Notes: generated by a model not told the origin, from the sequence alone. Positions 30,829-41,553 are shown, numbered from the stretch's first letter. The stretch is 64,000 nt of DNA from Acetobacter okinawensis JCM 25146 (GCF_000613865.1 NZ_BAJU01000001.1:62001-126000); one strand, 5' to 3'. Numbers and translations: made by a program.

Positions 30829-31810
30829 ATGAACGGCAAACCCCACATTCTGGTTAAAGGGGCAGGTGTGGCAGGGTTGACCGCCGCCGTAACGCTTGCA
30901 GAGCGTGGCGGGGTCGTGACCCTGTATGACTGCGCAGACAGGGTAGGGGCCGGGGCATCGTGGATGGCGGGCGGCATGCTGGCCCCTTGGTGCGAGGCGG
31001 AGTCCGCCCCGGCGGAAGTCACGGCTCAGTCGGTCGATTCGGTGGACTGGTGGGCAAGCCACGTGCCCGGCGTTGTGCGTGAGGGCAGCTTAGTGCTGGC
31101 CCCCGCGCGTGACGTGGGGGAACTGGCGCGTTTCGGGCGGCGTACCTCTCATTTCCAGAACGTGGGAGAGGCCGATATTGCACGGCTGGAGCCAGATCTT
31201 GCAGGGCGGTTTCAAAAAGGTCTGTTTTTTGCGGATGAAGGGCATGTAGACCCGCGCAAGGCACTGCCTGCTCTGGCAGAGTCTCTGGCGCGTTTGGGGG
31301 GCAGGTGGTTGTGGCCCCAGCGCAGGCCCCGGATGAGGCGGCATTTGACTGGGTGGTGGATTGCACAGGGCTGAACGTGCGTGACCAGCTTGACCACCTG
31401 CGCGGTGTGCGGGGCGAAATGCTCTTGCTGCGCTGCGAGGACGTTATTCTGCACCGGCCCGTGCGCATGCTGCATCCGCGCATTCCGGTTTACATTGTCC
31501 CGCGTGATAACCATGTGTTCATGGTCGGTGCCACCATGGTGGAAAGCGAGAATGCAGGCGGCATGACCGTGCGCTCCATGATGGAGCTTCTTAATTCCGC
31601 ATGGACCTGCACCCCGGTTTTGCCGAGGCCGAAATTCTGGAAATGGGGACAGGTCTGCGCCCCTCCTACCCGGATAATATGCCCCGAGTGGTGCAGCAGG
31701 GGCGGCATGTGTATGTTAATGGCATGTACCGTCACGGTTTTTTGCTCTCTCCCGCACGGGCAAGGGAGGCCGCAGACCTTGTTTTCGGGCCATCAAAGCC
31801 CAAGGAGTGA
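30829..31810 (+). CDS. thiO: Glycine oxidase ThiO, two frame breaks
   Basis: FAD-dependent glycine oxidase giving dehydroglycine for thiazole synthesis. An N-terminal dinucleotide fold (VKGAGVAGLTAAVTLAERG) is followed by GAGASWMAGGMLAPWCEAE, typical of ThiO. Two one-base losses break the frame. The first is in a run of six G at about 31295-31300, restoring RLGGQVVVAPAQAPDE. The second is near 31600 (GCATGG for GCCATGG), restoring SAMDLHPGFAEAEI. The full product, ending at 31810, is about 327 residues. The start is the ATG at 30829, five bases after AGGAC. It heads the thiO-thiS-thiG-thiE operon. Confidence 0.9.
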
Positions 31811-31816
31811 TGCCCG

Positions 31817-32014
31817 ATGAAAATAACCGTCAATGATGAGGCACAGGAGGTGTCCGCCACGACCCTTGCCGGGTTGATTGATGAGCTGGGGTATGCCGGT
31901 GCGCGCATTGCCACCGCGCTTGACGGGCATTTTGTACCCAAGACCGAACGGTTGCAGGCCACGCTGGCAGCTGGTGCACGGGTGGAAATTGTTGCCCCTA
32001 TGCAGGGGGGATAA
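31817..32014 (+). CDS. thiS: Thiamine biosynthesis sulfur carrier ThiS
   Basis: Ubiquitin-like sulfur carrier of 65 residues that delivers sulfur as a C-terminal thiocarboxylate to ThiG. It ends [10 protein letters not shown], with the essential Gly-Gly. It lies 6 bases after thiO and 5 bases before thiG. Confidence 0.94.
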   Translation: MKITVNDEAQEVSATTLAGLIDELGYAGARIATALDGHFVPKTERLQATLAAGARVEIVAPMQGG

Positions 32015-32019
32015 GGGAT

Positions 32020-32832
32020 ATGGCGGCATTGTTTTACGGGCAGGAACTCTCCTCCGCTCTTATGCTGGGTACGGCGCAGTACCCATCCCCCGAAATTCTG
32101 CGTGATGCAGTTCTCGCCGCACAGCCGGGCGTGCTGACCGTCTCGCTCCGCCGCGAATCTGCGGGGGAGCGGGCAGGGCAGGCGTTCTGGTCACTTGTGC
32201 AGGAGCTTGGTGTGCCGGTTCTGCCAAACACGGCAGGCTGCCACACAGTCAGGGAGGCTGTAACAACAGCACACATGGCGCGTGAGGTCTTTGGGACGGA
32301 CTGGATCAAACTGGAAGTGATTGGCGAGCTGGATACGCTCCAGCCCGATGTGTTCGGGCTGGTCGAGGCTGCGCGGATTCTGACGGAGGAAGGGTTCAAG
32401 GTGTTCCCTTACACAACGGAGGATCTGGTAGTGGCAGAGCGCCTGCTTGCCGCCGGGTGTGAGGTGCTTATGCCTTGGGGTGCTCCCATAGGGTCAGGCA
32501 AGGGGCTGAACAACCTGTTTGGCTTGCGGGCCATGCGCGCGCATTTTCCGTCCGTGCCGTTGGTGGTGGATGCGGGTATTGGTGTGCCCTCCCACGCAGC
32601 ACAGGCGTTGGAATTGGGGTATGATGCGGTGCTGATCAATACCGCCGTGGCCAAGGCGGGCGACCCCGTTGCTATGGCACGGGCTTTTGGCCTGGCGGTG
32701 CAGGCCGGTACGCTCGCACGTCAGGCAGACCCGATGGAGGCGCGGGATATGGCAGCCCCTTCCACCCCCGTTGCGGGAAAGGCATTTTTGGATGAGCGCA
32801 TTACCGCAAAAATTCTATCCGGTTGTGGATAG
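32020..32832 (+). CDS. thiG: Thiazole synthase ThiG
   Basis: TIM-barrel enzyme that forms the thiazole phosphate from deoxyxylulose 5-phosphate, dehydroglycine and ThiS-thiocarboxylate. It is 270 residues. Landmarks are [28 protein letters not shown] (Schiff-base Lys), [15 protein letters not shown] and [13 protein letters not shown]. The 3' end overlaps the thiE start by 41 bases in another frame. Confidence 0.96.
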   Translation: MAALFYGQELSSALMLGTAQYPSPEILRDAVLAAQPGVLTVSLRRESAGERAGQAFWSLVQELGVPVLPNTAGCHTVREAVTTAHMAREVFGTDWIKLEVIGELDTLQPDVFGLVEAARILTEEGFKVFPYTTEDLVVAERLLAAGCEVLMPWGAPIGSGKGLNNLFGLRAMRAHFPSVPLVVDAGIGVPSHAAQALELGYDAVLINTAVAKAGDPVAMARAFGLAVQAGTLARQADPMEARDMAAPSTPVAGKAFLDERITAKILSGCG

Positions 32833-33394
32833 TGCTCTGTGGGTTGACCGGCTAGGCGCGGCAGGGGCCCGTTTTATCCAGCTCCGGGTCAAGGACCTGC
32901 CAGAAGCCGAGTTGCGTGCACAGGTGCGTCAGGCGCGCGATTATGCGGCGCGGCATGGGGTTTGCCTTGTGCTCAATGACTTCTGGCAACTCGCGCTGGA
33001 AGAGGGCGTGTCCTACATCCACCTTGGGCAGGAGGACCTGGATACAGCGGATATGTCTGCCATTCGCAAAGGCGGATTACGCGTTGGCATCAGTACCCAT
33101 TGTCATGAGGAGCTGGAGCGCGCCCTGAGCTTTAACCCCGATTACGTGGCGCTGGGACCAATATGGGAAACCCGGCTTAAAAAAATGGCCTTTGGTCCGC
33201 AAGGCGTGGAAAAACTGCGGGACTGGAAGCAGCGGATCGGGGATATGCCGCTGGTGGCTATTGGTGGCATCACACTCCAGCGCGCACCTTTGTGCCTGAA
33301 TGCCGGGGCAGATTGCGTATCCGCCGTATCCGCCTTTACCCAGCATGCAGACCCCGAGCAGGTCAGGGCATGGCAGGCGGCAACCGGGGGCTGA
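32792..33394 (+). CDS. thiE: Thiamine phosphate synthase ThiE
   Basis: Joins the thiazole and pyrimidine phosphates to give thiamine phosphate. The product is 200 residues. It starts at the ATG 32792 inside the end of thiG ([14 protein letters not shown]). Landmarks are [43 protein letters not shown] and PLVAIGGIT. Convergent with recG. No thiC or thiD is seen here, so the pyrimidine branch lies elsewhere. Confidence 0.94.
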   Translation: MSALPQKFYPVVDSALWVDRLGAAGARFIQLRVKDLPEAELRAQVRQARDYAARHGVCLVLNDFWQLALEEGVSYIHLGQEDLDTADMSAIRKGGLRVGISTHCHEELERALSFNPDYVALGPIWETRLKKMAFGPQGVEKLRDWKQRIGDMPLVAIGGITLQRAPLCLNAGADCVSAVSAFTQHADPEQVRAWQAATGG

Positions 33395-33421
33395 TCTGCT
33401 ACGGCTCGCGGGCTTGCCCTG

Positions 33422-35617
33422 TTAGCCGCCACTAAAAATGCGGGCGGCATCGGCCTTGCCAAAAAAGGTTAAAAGCACGCGGGCAGAGGTGGGCAGGCGG
33501 TAGGTGCCCGCAGGGCTTGTCTGCATATCTGGCAGAATACGCTGTGCTTCGGCATGGGCGGTGTCCAGTAGCAGATCAACCAGAATTTCTGGCGCCATAC
33601 GGTATTCGGGCAGGCCGGACTGCCTGCGTCCCGTAGCCTCCCCGCCACCGCGCAGGCGGAAGTCCTCATCGGCAATCAGAAAACCATCTTCGGTCTCGCG
33701 CAGGCAGGCCAGCCGTCTGCGGGCTGTCTGGCCTAGTCCTGCGTCATGGAGCATCAGGCAGAACGATGCCTTGGAGCCACGGCCTACGCGCCCGCGCAAC
33801 TGGTGGAGCTGGGCCAGACCAAACCGTTCGGCATGCTCAATGACCATAATGGTGGCGCTGGGTACGTCCACGCCAACCTCGATCACGGTCGTGGCGACCA
33901 GAATACGGGTCCGGCCTTGGGCAAAGTCCTGCAAGGCCTGCTCACGCGCGTTTGTGTCCTGCCGTCCGTGGGCAAGGCCCACCAGATCACCAAACCGGTC
34001 TATGAGCACGGCCTGTCGGGCCTCGGCTGCGGCAATGTCGAGTGCCTCACTCTCAGAGACAAGGGGGCAGACCCAGAATATCTGCGCCCCGGACTCAAGG
34101 GCGCGGGCAATCCCGTCGAGAATATCGTCCATGGTGTTCAGGCTGTGCAAGGACGTGCGGATGGGCTTGCGGCCTGATGGTTTGCCCTCCAGCCGGCTGA
34201 CCTGCATATCCCCGAACTGGGTCAGCAGCAGGGTGCGCGGGATGGGGGTTGCCGTCATGACCAGCATGTCTGCCCGGTGGCCTTTTTCCACCAGTGCCAA
34301 CCTCTGGTCCACGCCAAAACGGTGTTGTTCATCCACTACCGCCAGTCCCAGATCGGCAAATTTTACGCTCTCCTGCACCAGCGCGTGGGTCCCAACTGCC
34401 AGCCGTGCCGTGCCATCCGCCATGTCCGCCAGTGCCTGCTTGCGGGCCTTGCCTTTGACCGAGCTGCACAAAAAGGCCACTGGCACGGGCGAGAGGCGGG
34501 TAAATGTTGCAGCATGCTGGCGGGCCAGAATTTCGGTCGGGGCCATAATGGCCGCCTGTGCACCAGCCTCTGCCGCACGGAGCATGGCCAGCAGGGCGAC
34601 AAGAGTTTTACCAGCCCCCACATCCCCTTGCAGGAGCCTGCTCATACGGTGGGGGGCGGCCATGTCTGCCTCAATCTGGCGCAGCACATGGGTCTGCCCG
34701 GGCGTAAGGGGGTGACCAAAGGCGGCCAGAGCCTGTTTTTGCAAGGAGCCGTTGCCTTGCAGGCTGCGCCCGGGGCGTTTGCGGCTGGCCTGTTGGGCTA
34801 TGCGCATGGCGAGCTGGTCGGCCAGAAGTTCATCACAGGCCAGCCGGGCCTGAGCGCGGGCGCGCGCAGCCTGCCAGTCCTGCCCGGTGTGGCTGTCGGG
34901 GATGCTATCTGGCCTGTGCATCCATGCGAGCGCGGTTGCAAAATCTGGCCAGTCTTTTTGTGCAATCAGGGCAGGGTCATGCCATTCGGGCAGGTCGGGG
35001 GGCAGCAGCGCCAGCGCTGCTGCCATGGCTTGGCGGACCTGCCCGGCAAACAGCCCCGCCGTTAAGGGCCATACCGGGTCCAGCGATGGAATACGCTCCA
35101 TCTGGCGGGCGGGGAGCAGGTAGTCGGGGGAGGTCATGCATAGCTTGTCCCCAAACCGTTCTATTTTGCCCGAAACGGCAATCTGTGCCCCGCACGTAGC
35201 CTGCTTGGCCTGCCATGGAGAAAAAAAGGCGATCTCCAGCAACCCGCTTTCATCCGAGAGGGTCGCGCGCCATGGCTGGCGGGTGCGTGGCGCGGGGGCG
35301 CGTACATCCAGCACCGTGCCGCAAACTGTTGCAATTGTGTCAGCCCTGAGTTGTGCAAGAGAGGGGCGCAGGCGCCGGTCCGTTACACTTTCTGGCAGGC
35401 AGAACAACAGGTCCATGACCCGTGACCCACCGGTAACTTTGGCCAAAAGGCGTGCGCGTGCCACATTAACGCAGCCCAGACTGTCCATCGGGGCGAGCAG
35501 GGCGGCAAGGGCAGGCGTATTTGCCCATTGCGGAACCGAAGCGGATGTGAAGGATGGGGGGCTGGACACGGACGGTAGACAGGCCTTTGTTTGCAGGCTG
35601 ACAGACAGGAACAGCAC
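33422..35617 (-). CDS. recG: ATP-dependent DNA helicase RecG
   Basis: Branch-migrating superfamily 2 helicase that remodels stalled forks and recombination intermediates. The frame encodes up to 731 residues. An N-terminal OB-fold wedge domain is followed by Walker A LLQGDVGAGKT, DEQHRFG (DExH), TATPIPRT, GRVGRG and the C-terminal RecG tail. The first possible start is a GTG at 35617, only 20 bases from the divergent sdhE start. A GTG at 35569 (about 715 residues) is more plausible, since it leaves room for a promoter. The recG-sdhE-mfd order is common in Alphaproteobacteria. Confidence 0.95.
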   Translation of the reverse strand: MLFLSVSLQTKACLPSVSSPPSFTSASVPQWANTPALAALLAPMDSLGCVNVARARLLAKVTGGSRVMDLLFCLPESVTDRRLRPSLAQLRADTIATVCGTVLDVRAPAPRTRQPWRATLSDESGLLEIAFFSPWQAKQATCGAQIAVSGKIERFGDKLCMTSPDYLLPARQMERIPSLDPVWPLTAGLFAGQVRQAMAAALALLPPDLPEWHDPALIAQKDWPDFATALAWMHRPDSIPDSHTGQDWQAARARAQARLACDELLADQLAMRIAQQASRKRPGRSLQGNGSLQKQALAAFGHPLTPGQTHVLRQIEADMAAPHRMSRLLQGDVGAGKTLVALLAMLRAAEAGAQAAIMAPTEILARQHAATFTRLSPVPVAFLCSSVKGKARKQALADMADGTARLAVGTHALVQESVKFADLGLAVVDEQHRFGVDQRLALVEKGHRADMLVMTATPIPRTLLLTQFGDMQVSRLEGKPSGRKPIRTSLHSLNTMDDILDGIARALESGAQIFWVCPLVSESEALDIAAAEARQAVLIDRFGDLVGLAHGRQDTNAREQALQDFAQGRTRILVATTVIEVGVDVPSATIMVIEHAERFGLAQLHQLRGRVGRGSKASFCLMLHDAGLGQTARRRLACLRETEDGFLIADEDFRLRGGGEATGRRQSGLPEYRMAPEILVDLLLDTAHAEAQRILPDMQTSPAGTYRLPTSARVLLTFFGKADAARIFSGG

Positions 35618-35637
35618 CGGTATAGGACAGCAACGCC

Positions 35638-35967
35638 ATGCAACACAATTTTACAACGCCTTCCGACACGCTTTCTTCCCATGCCTCTGATGGATCGGAA
35701 GATACCCTTGCTGCCCGCCGCCGCCGGCTCAAATTCCGCGCCAATCATCGCGGGACGTTTGAGACCGATATCCTGATCGGCGGTTTTGTGGAGGATACGG
35801 CGGACAACCTGAGCGCCACGGAACTGGCGGATATGGAATCCATACTCGAAATGCCCGACCCCGACCTGACGGACTGGCTGTTCGGCCGCCTGCCTCTGCC
35901 GGAGGAAAAAGCGACCCCCATGCTGCGGCGCATGGTTGAGGCATGCCGCGCAAAGTGCGGAAAATAA
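35638..35967 (+). CDS. sdhE: FAD assembly factor SdhE
   Basis: Small soluble protein (109 residues) needed for covalent FAD attachment to succinate dehydrogenase. The conserved core RRRLKFRANHRGTFETDILI contains the RGxxE motif (RGTFE). LTDWLFGR follows nearer the C-terminus. An N-terminal extension of about 25 polar residues precedes the core. It lies 49 bases before mfd on the same strand. Confidence 0.92.
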   Translation: MQHNFTTPSDTLSSHASDGSEDTLAARRRRLKFRANHRGTFETDILIGGFVEDTADNLSATELADMESILEMPDPDLTDWLFGRLPLPEEKATPMLRRMVEACRAKCGK

Positions 35968-36016
35968 ACCATTTTTGCATGCTAAAAAAACAGGCAAAAC
36001 AAGAGAAACAGGGCAG

Positions 36017-39000
36017 ATGACAGCAGACACAGGCGCCGTATCAGATCGTCGGATCGCCACCATTTGGGGTGTGCCGGAGGGGTATGACGCCCTTTTGCTT
36101 GCGCGGCGCGCGCGTGAGCACTCAGGGCCCCTGCTGCACATAGCCCGTAATGATGCGTCCATGGCCCGGCTGACGGACATGCTGGCGTTTGTTGCGGCCG
36201 ATGTGGAGGTGCTGCGTTTTCCCGCATGGGACTGCCTGCCATACGACCGGGTTTCTCCCAACCCCACCATTGTTGCCGAGCGGGTGGCAACCCTGACCCG
36301 CCTGCTTGAGGCCTCGGGCGGTAAACCGCGCCTTGTGCTAACCACGGTCAATGCCGCGCTCCAGCGCGTGGCCCCGCGCAAGACGTTTGAGGGGCAATCC
36401 CTGAGCATTCGCACAGGGGAGAGCCTTGACCAGTCCCTGCTGATCGACCTGCTGATTGCCAATGGTTACACCCGCACCGATACGGTGATGGAGGCAGGGG
36501 AGTTTGCCACCCGTGGGGGTATTTTTGACCTGTACCCCGCAGGTGCGCCCGAGCCCGTGCGCCTCGACCTGTTTGGGGACGAGGTGGAGAATATCCGTGC
36601 GTTTGACCCCGGTACACAGCGCTCGACCGATAAGCGCGATGCTGGTGCTTTGCCCCGTGTCCGAGTTTTCGCTCGATAGTGCGAGTATCTCCCTGTTCCG
36701 CACAGGCTGGCGCGATGCATTTGGCCCTGCTGCGGCCTCCGACCCGTTGTACGAACATATTTCCGATGGCCGCCGCTACCCCGGTATCGAGCACTGGCTG
36801 CCTCTGTTCCATGACCATTTGGAAACACTGTTTGATTACCTGCCCGGTGCCTCTCTCTCGCTCGACTATCAGGTCGAGGAGGTGCTGGCGGCACGACTGG
36901 ATATGATTGCGGACCATTATCAGGCCCGCAAAATGCCGGTCAGGGAGGGGGAAACACCATACCGCCCCCTGCCGCCGCACCTGCTGTACATGGACCTCAA
37001 GGGGTGGGAGGCGGCTGTTGCACGCCTGCCTGCCGTGGCCTTTAGCCCTTACGCACAGCCCGATGGCGCGGGTGGTGTGGATGTTGGTGGCAGACCGGGC
37101 AAAATGTTTTCCAAGATCGTGCCCGGAGCCCAGCGCGAGCAGGTGTTCTCCCTGCTAGGTGAGCAGGTGCGTGAGTGGGCGCAGGTCAAGCGCCGTACTT
37201 TTGTGGCCGCATGGAGCAAGGGCTCGCGCGAGCGTATTGGGGTTCTGCTACGCGAACACGGCGTGGCGACAGATACGTTCGAGACATGGGAGCAGGCGCG
37301 CAAGGCCAAGGCTGGCCCTGTGGGTTTGTTGACCCTTGGGCTGGAGCGCGGCTTTGTGGCGGAGGATCTGGCGCTTGTGTCCGAGCAGGACCTGCTGGGT
37401 GAGCGCATTGGTCGCCCGCCGCGCCGCCGCCGCCGTGCGGACGAACTGATTGCCGAGGCCAGCGAACTCTCAGCCGGGGACTGATCGTGCATCAGGATTA
37501 TGGTATTGGTCGGTATGACGGGTTGGAGACGGTCAGCGTTGGCGTGGCTCCGCATGACTGCCTTCGTCTGCTGTACGACGGTGGGGAAAAACTCTACCTG
37601 CCAGTAGAAAACATAGAACTGCTCAGCCGTTTTGGCTCGGATCAGGCCGGTGTGTCGCTCGATAGGCTCGGCGGTGTTGCCTGGCAGAACCGTAAATCCC
37701 AGATGAAGAGCCGCATCCGCAATATGGCGGGTGAACTCATTCGCACTGCAGCGGCGCGCGCACTCAAGGAAGCACCGGAGCTGCTGCCGCCCGAAGGCCT
37801 GTGGGATGAATTCTGTGCCCGCTTCCCCTTTGTGGAAACAGAGGATCAGTCCCGCGCCATAGTTGACGTGCTGGAGGATATGGCCTCCGGCAGACCCATG
37901 GACCGGCTGGTCTGTGGTGATGTGGGCTTTGGCAAAACCGAGGTGGCACTTCGGGCCGCGTTTGTTGCGGCCATGTCTGGTGGTCAGGTGGCGGTTGTTG
38001 TGCCCACCACACTGCTGGCCCGCCAGCATTACCGCACGTTTGCTGCCCGTTTTGAGGGTTTTCCCATAAAAGTGGCCCAGCTTTCGCGCATGGTTACCGG
38101 CAAAGATGCCACGGAGGTGCGTAAAGGTCTGGCCGATGGCAGCGTGAATGTGGTGATCGGCACCCATGCCCTGCTGGCCAAGACAGTCAGTTTTGCATCA
38201 CTCGAACTGCTGATTATTGATGAAGAACAGCATTTTGGTGTGTCGCATAAGGAAAAGCTGAAAGCCCTGCGCGAGGATGTGCATGTGCTGACCCTGTCCG
38301 CTACTCCCTTGCCCCGTACGCTCCAGCTTTCGCTCTCGGGTGTGCGGGAGATGAGCCTGATTGCAACCCCGCCAACGGACCGTTTGGCCGTGCGGACGTT
38401 TATCATGCCGTTTGACAGCGTGGTGATCCGCGAGGCTATCCAGCGTGAGCGCTTCCGGGGGGGGCAGATTTTCTGCGTGGCTCCGCGAATTGAAGATCTG
38501 GACCAGATGGCCGAGCGTCTGGCCTCGATTGTACCCGATGCCCGACTGGTGCAGGCACATGGGCGGCTGTCTCCCACGGAGCTTGAGCGGGTCATGACCG
38601 AGTTTTCCGATGGTCAGTATGACATCCTGCTCTCCACCAATATTGTGGAAAGCGGGCTGGACATGCCTGCGGTCAACACGATTATCATCCACCGGGCCGA
38701 CATGTTCGGTCTGGGGCAGCTCTACCAGCTGCGTGGCCGTGTGGGGCGTGGCAAACAGCGTGGTTACGCGTATCTCACCTGGCCACAGACACACGCACTT
38801 TCCCCTTCAGCCGAAAAACGGCTGGAGATCATGCAGACACTGGATACGCTGGGGGCGGGCTTTACGCTGGCATCGCACGACCTTGACCTGCGTGGTGCAG
38901 GCAACCTGCTGGGCGACCAGCAATCCGGCCATGTGCGTGAGGTAGGGATAGAACTGTACCAGCAGATGCTGGAAGATGCCGTGGCGGACCTGCGCTCCGA

Positions 39001-39489
39001 TACAGGGCGGAATGCGGAGGATGACCGGGGTTGGACTCCCAATATTGTTATGGGCCTGCCAGTCCTTATCCCCGACGCGTACGTGCCGGACCTGCCGGTG
39101 CGTCTGGGTCTTTACCGTAGAATCAGCGCACTGGCCTCGGATGCTGAGCTTGAAGCCATGGAGGCGGAACTGGTTGACCGCTTTGGCTCAGTGCCGGATG
39201 AGGTCAAAAACCTGCTGAATATCGTTGATCTTAAAAGACTTTGCCGTCAGGCCGGGGTGGAGCGGGTGGAGGCTGGCCCCAAAGGCATGGTGCTCCAGTT
39301 CCGCAACAACAGCTTTGCCAACCGGCGGGGCTGGTGCAGTGGATGGGGCGCTGGAAAGATGGCGTGGTCCGCCTGCGCCCGGACCACAAAATGGCCGTTG
39401 TGCGGGAGTTGACCAACGTGCAGCGCATAGATCTGGCCCGCAAGGTGCTCCGGGAACTTGCCAATATGTGCACGCGTGAAATGGCCTGA
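36017..39489 (+). CDS. mfd: Transcription-repair coupling factor Mfd, three frame breaks
   Basis: Translocase that removes stalled RNA polymerase and recruits UvrA. It starts MTADTGAVSDRR at 36017. An N-terminal UvrB-like part (WDCLPYDRVSPN, EFATRGGIFDLYP) leads to the RNA polymerase-binding domain (VHQDYGIGRYDGL), the helicase core (VCGDVGFGKTEVA, DEEQHFG, SATPLPRTL, GRVGRG) and a C-terminal TRCF domain. The frame breaks near 36644 (one base gained or two lost; dropping one G gives RDAVLCPVSEF), near 37481 (one base lost, giving AGDLIVHQDYG) and near 39322 (one base lost, giving FANPAGLVQWMG). The restored length is about 1157 residues, normal for Mfd. Confidence 0.94.
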
Positions 39490-39521
39490 GTAGCAGGCTG
39501 CACTACTCTGTTTTTAAAACA

Positions 39522-39558
39522 TAAAAACTCCTGCGCATGTTTGATCTGCATGCGCAGG
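39522..39558 (-). terminator. Terminator of the secreted-protein gene
   Basis: Perfect 10-base stem CCTGCGCATG / CATGCGCAGG with a 9-base loop (39530-39558). On the minus strand it is followed by AGTTTTTATG, a short T-run. It sits between the convergent mfd and the minus-strand gene at 39567. Confidence 0.75.
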
Positions 39559-39566
39559 GAGGGCGG

Positions 39567-40493
39567 TTATTTTATGGGGAGCGGAAAACCGTTCACGGTC
39601 AGTACGCCACCTGTCCATGTGGTGTCCCACGTATTCTGCTCGCCAGAGCGGTGGCTGACCAGCCTGCCCAGAACAAGGCCCGCAGCCAGCTTCATCTGGC
39701 GGGCAGTGCGTGCTTTTTCTATCAGCTCTTCCAGATTGGTGATTTCCAAATGTCCGGAGGCGGATGTGGCGGCTACATCCCCGGTCAGTGTTGCCTGACC
39801 ATGCCCCTGTAGTCGCACTGTGTCCTCAGAGGCTTCAAAATTGCTAATGGTGGCATGCACGGCAGGGGCTGCGGTACTGCGCCCGCCCACGGCGCTGATA
39901 AGTGCCGGAATTTCCGCCGTGGGGAGTGAGAAGGTCGCTTGAGCTGCAGAAGGCAGGAGCTGCTGGTTGGCCACGTTGTGGAAGGATAGGCCGCTCATGC
40001 TCAGGGAGGCCGAACTGGTGTGTGGGCCTGCCGCGCCCTGCATCTGGTAGCGCGCGGTCGCCACGTTAACATGGGCGGCACCGTGCTCGATGGTCGCGTT
40101 GTTCCATGTCAGGTCGTAAGCCGCACCGGACTGCAAACCCGCGACAACCTGCTTGCCCTGTTCCGTAAGCCATTGCGTGCAGGCAGCATTGTGCTGGCCG
40201 GTCATGGCGGACACCAGCAGCAGGGATGCGGCCTGCGCCAGGTCCTGTGTGGCCTGTGCGCTGGATGCCCGGCCAGCAAAAACCAGCTTTTTGACATGCA
40301 GGCTGGTGATCCCGTTGGGAGCATTCACACTCAGATCATGGTAGATCAGGCCTTTGGGCGTGTCTTCCTCAGAGCTTGCGTGAACAGTCGCGCAGCCCGA
40401 TGGCGGGGCGGCAAGGGCGGTTTCTGCCGGGGCGATGGCGCACAGACTCACGACCCCGAGAAGATGGAGGGAAAAAGGAGAGTTCTGCTTCAT
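39567..40493 (-). CDS. Secreted/periplasmic protein of unknown function
   Basis: I do not recognise this family with confidence. The product is 308 residues with a clear Sec signal peptide (MKQNSPFSLHLLGVVSLCAI, cleavage near LAAPP at about 29). The mature part is rich in Ala, Ser, Thr and Gly and in short beta-strand-like stretches, and contains three Cys. The C-terminal segment TGGVLTVNGFPLPIK resembles the ending of DUF2125 proteins, a periplasmic family of unknown role; this is a weak guess. It is divergent from the transporter gene and has its own terminator. Confidence 0.7.
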   Translation of the reverse strand: MKQNSPFSLHLLGVVSLCAIAPAETALAAPPSGCATVHASSEEDTPKGLIYHDLSVNAPNGITSLHVKKLVFAGRASSAQATQDLAQAASLLLVSAMTGQHNAACTQWLTEQGKQVVAGLQSGAAYDLTWNNATIEHGAAHVNVATARYQMQGAAGPHTSSASLSMSGLSFHNVANQQLLPSAAQATFSLPTAEIPALISAVGGRSTAAPAVHATISNFEASEDTVRLQGHGQATLTGDVAATSASGHLEITNLEELIEKARTARQMKLAAGLVLGRLVSHRSGEQNTWDTTWTGGVLTVNGFPLPIK

Positions 40494-40560
40494 TTCGCAA
40501 GGAAGGTGCCGTAAGTAAAAATTGCAGGCAACACAAGATTATCATGGAAGAGCCACAACC

Positions 40561-41553
40561 GTGCGGTTTTTGAAGATTGACCCCTTTTTGCTGGGGCTGC
40601 TGACCTCTGTTCTGCTGGCAACTGTTGTGCCGTGCCATGGGGCGGCGGTACCGGTTTTTCACTGGTTGTCGGTCGGGCTGATTGCCCTGATGTTTTTTTT
40701 GCAAGGTGCGCGTCTGTCGCGCAAGGCGGTGCTGGACGGGGTGGTGGCATGGAAGCTGCACCTGCTTATTCTGGCATGCACGTTTGTTTTGTTCCCGCTA
40801 CTGGGGCTTGCAGCGCACGCCCTGTTCCCCGGCCTGTTGCAGCCTGACATCTGGATGGGGGTGCTCTTCTTGTGCTGCCTGCCTTCCACGGTGCAGTCCT
40901 CCATCGCCTTTACCTCCATTGGTGGGGGCAATGTGCCTGCGGCGGTGTGTGCGGCTACCGCCTCCAACGTATTTGGTATTTTTATTACGCCGGTGCTGGT
41001 GGGGCTGGTGCTGAGCCAGCATGGCCAGACAACGGGCAACCTGCTGGATATTGTGTACCAGCTTCTGCTCCCCTTCATTCTGGGGCAGGTGTTGCAGCCG
41101 TGGCTTGGGGCATGGGCACACCGGAACAAGAAAATCCTTTCTTTTTCCGACCGTGGTTCGGTTCTGGTGGTTGTGTACGCAGCGTTCAGCGATGCGGTTA
41201 TGCAGGGGTTGTGGCATCGCCTGCCTCTGGCAGAGCTGGGGCTGATCGCGGTGGTTGACAGCGCATTGCTATTTGCTGTGCTGGGGCTGACCATTTTTGG
41301 TGGCCGCCTGATTGGCCTGCCGCTCAAGGATGAAATTGCCGTTGTGTTCTGTGGCTCCAAAAAAACGCTGGCCTCTGGGGTACCTATGGCCAATGTCCTG
41401 TTCCCGCCTGCCTCTGTGGGGGTTATTGTTCTGCCGCTCATGCTGTATCACCAGATCCAGCTTTTTGTCTGTGCTGTGCTGGCCCGCAGGTTTGCGCGGC
41501 TGAGCGCAGCACAGGGAGACGTCCCTGCAATGCCAGCGCGTAAGGTTGGTTAA
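40561..41553 (+). CDS. SBF-like (bile acid:sodium symporter type) membrane transporter
   Basis: Integral membrane protein of 330 residues with about ten hydrophobic helices, of the SBF-like family. Typical segments are LSVGLIALMFFLQGARLS, FLCCLPSTVQSSIAFTSIGGGN and FCGSKKTLASGVPMANVLFP, the last two being the crossover motifs of this fold. Substrate unknown; related proteins include bile-acid, sulfate-conjugate and arsenite carriers. The start is taken as the GTG at 40561, with GGAAGAG upstream; an in-frame TTG 13 codons earlier is less likely. Confidence 0.85.
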   Translation: MRFLKIDPFLLGLLTSVLLATVVPCHGAAVPVFHWLSVGLIALMFFLQGARLSRKAVLDGVVAWKLHLLILACTFVLFPLLGLAAHALFPGLLQPDIWMGVLFLCCLPSTVQSSIAFTSIGGGNVPAAVCAATASNVFGIFITPVLVGLVLSQHGQTTGNLLDIVYQLLLPFILGQVLQPWLGAWAHRNKKILSFSDRGSVLVVVYAAFSDAVMQGLWHRLPLAELGLIAVVDSALLFAVLGLTIFGGRLIGLPLKDEIAVVFCGSKKTLASGVPMANVLFPPASVGVIVLPLMLYHQIQLFVCAVLARRFARLSAAQGDVPAMPARKVG

